A stretch of DNA of 64,000 bases, from NCBI RefSeq assembly GCF_001593605.1, contig NZ_CP012836.1, positions 2,856,501 to 2,920,500 of the forward strand, written 5' to 3'. This stretch comes from Algoriphagus sanaruensis (lineage in GTDB: Bacteria > Bacteroidota > Bacteroidia > Cytophagales > Cyclobacteriaceae). Shown piece by piece: positions 62,581-64,000 of this stretch; the first letter of the stretch is position 1; every line of letters starts with the position of its first letter. Both the position numbers and the translations under genes were made by a program. Under the pieces are notes generated by a model. It saw only the letters and a program-made list of their open reading frames with translations, was not told where the DNA came from and did not search any database.

Positions 62581-63759
62581 ATGAAGCAAGCGAAAAATTC
62601 ACTTCTCATTAGTTTTTTGGCCATTTTCATTTTGGCTCTTTGTCCTCTCACAGCTCTGTCCCAACTCCCCCGAGTAGGTGCTGAAAGGGCTGAGCTTTAC
62701 CTTCCGCTTCTTCAAGGAAAACGTATCGGACTCGTCGGAAATCAAACTTCCATCCTTCCTCAATCCAACAATAAACATGTCGTTGATTTTCTATTAGAAA
62801 ATGGGATTCAAGTCAAGAAAGTTTTTGTCCCAGAACATGGCTTCCGAGGAACGGCCGATGCAGGAGAAAAAGTAGACAATAGTATGGATACCAAAACAGG
62901 CCTTCCAATTGTCTCGCTTTATGGAAACAACAAAAAGCCCTCTGCCGAGCAAATCAAGGATTTAGATATCGTCATTTTTGACCTTCAGGATGTAGGAACT
63001 CGCTTTTTCACCTATATCAGCACCATGCACTACGTCATGGAAGCTTGTGCCGAACAAGGTAAAAAGGTGATCATCTTTGACCGACCTAATCCCAATGGAG
63101 GCTATATCGATGGCCCAATGCTTAAGCCTGGATTTGAATCTTTTGTGGGGATGCACAATATTCCCATCGTACATGGGCTGACCGTGGGAGAATTGGCTAA
63201 AATGATCAATGGTGAAAAATGGCTCAAAGGAGGACAAACTGTTGATTTAGAAGTGATCCCCGTTGAAAATTGGTCACATGACCAATCCTACAACCTTCCT
63301 ATTAAACCTTCGCCAAACCTCCCAAATGACCTCTCAATTAAGCTTTACCCTAGCACTTGTCTTTTCGAAGGAACAGTGATGTCTTTAGGAAGAGGCACCT
63401 ATTTTCCATTTCAGGTTTACGGATATCCTGATCCTAAATTTGGAGAATTCACCTTCACCCCAGTCAGCATTGATGGAATGTCCAAAACTCCACCACATCA
63501 AAATCAACTTTGCTTTGGACGTGATTTGAGAGGCGAATCCATGAATCATCAGTTTACGCTTAGCTATTTGCTCGAAGCTTACCATAAATCAGAAATGAAA
63601 GAAAAATTCTTCAATAACTACTTCAATACCTTAGTAGGAACAGATGAATTGAAAAAGCAGATTTTAGCTGGAGAAAGCGAAGCTAGCATCCGCGAAAGCT
63701 GGAAGGCGGGACATGAAGTATATAAAGAAAAAAGAGAGAAGTATTTGATTTATAAATGA
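62581..63759 (+). CDS. NamZ-type exo-beta-N-acetylmuramidase (DUF1343)
   Basis: A 392-residue secreted protein with a signal peptide (about 1-27, ending ALSQ) and the DUF1343 fold. KRIGLVGNQTSILPQSN, VFVPEHGFRGTADAGEKV, IVIFDLQDVGTRFFTYI and FDRPNPNGGYIDGP are in order. NamZ of Tannerella removes terminal MurNAc in peptidoglycan recycling, with the Glu in PEHGFRG and the Asp in FDLQDVGTRF likely important (inferred). Divergent from the LolC/E permease by 43 bases. Confidence 0.88.
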   Translation: MKQAKNSLLISFLAIFILALCPLTALSQLPRVGAERAELYLPLLQGKRIGLVGNQTSILPQSNNKHVVDFLLENGIQVKKVFVPEHGFRGTADAGEKVDNSMDTKTGLPIVSLYGNNKKPSAEQIKDLDIVIFDLQDVGTRFFTYISTMHYVMEACAEQGKKVIIFDRPNPNGGYIDGPMLKPGFESFVGMHNIPIVHGLTVGELAKMINGEKWLKGGQTVDLEVIPVENWSHDQSYNLPIKPSPNLPNDLSIKLYPSTCLFEGTVMSLGRGTYFPFQVYGYPDPKFGEFTFTPVSIDGMSKTPPHQNQLCFGRDLRGESMNHQFTLSYLLEAYHKSEMKEKFFNNYFNTLVGTDELKKQILAGESEASIRESWKAGHEVYKEKREKYLIYK

Positions 63760-63815
63760 TTGAATCCTCTAAATAAATTATAGAAAGTAAATCTGGGATT
63801 AATATCCATCCAAGA

Positions 63816-64000
63816 ATGTCGAATAAAGAAGTGAAGTCTAAAGAGGAATTACGAATCATCTATATGGGTACTCCGGAGTTTGCAGTACCCGCACTAGAAA
63901 AACTGGTTGAAGCGGGCTGGAATGTAGTCGGTGTCATCACCGCGCCGGATAAACCCCAAGGTCGGGGACAAAAATTGGTAGGTTCTCCAGTAAAAGAAGC
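63816..64000 (+). CDS. fmt: Methionyl-tRNA formyltransferase, 5' part
   Basis: The first 61 codons of Fmt, cut by the right edge. After a short start [13 protein letters not shown] come [17 protein letters not shown] and [21 protein letters not shown], which match the N-terminal folate-binding half that formylates initiator Met-tRNA. ATG at 63816. Confidence 0.95.
   Translation, partial: MSNKEVKSKEELRIIYMGTPEFAVPALEKLVEAGWNVVGVITAPDKPQGRGQKLVGSPVKE

Overview
The window looks like a chromosomal segment of a marine member of the Bacteroidota, most likely order Cytophagales, near Cyclobacteriaceae/Algoriphagus. Support comes from type IX secretion (T9SS) C-terminal sorting tails, DUF3078, DUF5777 and DUF2490 proteins, a glycine/ornithine-lipid acyltransferase pair, and promoters of the TTTG-N19/20-TAnnTTTG type. 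A proteorhodopsin/retinal cluster is also present. No insertion sequence, prophage, CRISPR array or rRNA was seen. Genus-level placement is inference.

Layout. 0-3.3 kb: T9SS cargo, a PASTA membrane protein and a rhodanese. 3.3-7.3 kb: a minus-strand surface-glycan operon (GT4-GT2 fusion, methyltransferase, sulfotransferase), then a CAU tRNA. 7.7-9.5 kb: HAD hydrolase and M50 membrane protease. 9.5-19.5 kb: a minus-strand block with a complete DabA/DabB inorganic-carbon pump, a SulP anion transporter, a porin, and a tightly coupled Rieske/DUF5777/YceI trio. 20-23 kb: ABM monooxygenase, thioesterase and the NAD salvage pair pncB-pncA.

23.1-32.2 kb is the most interesting region. It holds an ECF sigma factor with a TPR-tailed anti-sigma candidate, a lipoprotein, a DUF2490 barrel, an orphan P-loop NTPase, an ABC transmembrane half-transporter that ends before its ATPase domain, and a divergent operon for a second lipoprotein and a large TPR-CHAT protease-like protein. 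Four transcription units here share one two-part promoter motif, GRTTACAWY-N15-GACNWA, with identical spacing. It lies upstream of the sigma gene itself, the first lipoprotein, the DUF2490 operon and the CHAT operon. This looks like a compact autoregulated ECF regulon that I do not recognise as a described system.

32-41 kb is mostly housekeeping: EamA transporter, peroxiredoxin, LolD, sucC, tRNA-Arg, DUF3078, ppk1 and gyrB. 41.6-44.4 kb: a green-tuned proton-pumping rhodopsin (DTE triad, Gly at the carotenoid-antenna fenestration position) with crtY and blh, separated from rhodopsin by a very strong terminator ending just before crtY. 44.3-46.5 kb: CoA-binding protein and GlsB/GlsA-like lipid acyltransferases. 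46.6-53.8 kb: SDR, RNA methyltransferase, class III aminotransferase, small membrane proteins, penicillin-acylase family hydrolase, DinB and MsrB. 54-58.7 kb: hisGDCB, preceded by a consensus promoter and a short His-rich leader ORF, carrying heptamer-repeat arrays and ending at a terminator. 58.8-64 kb: TPR lipoprotein, ATP-grasp enzyme, polyprenol-phosphate mannosyltransferase-like GT2, LolC/E-type permease, NamZ-type muramidase and the start of fmt.
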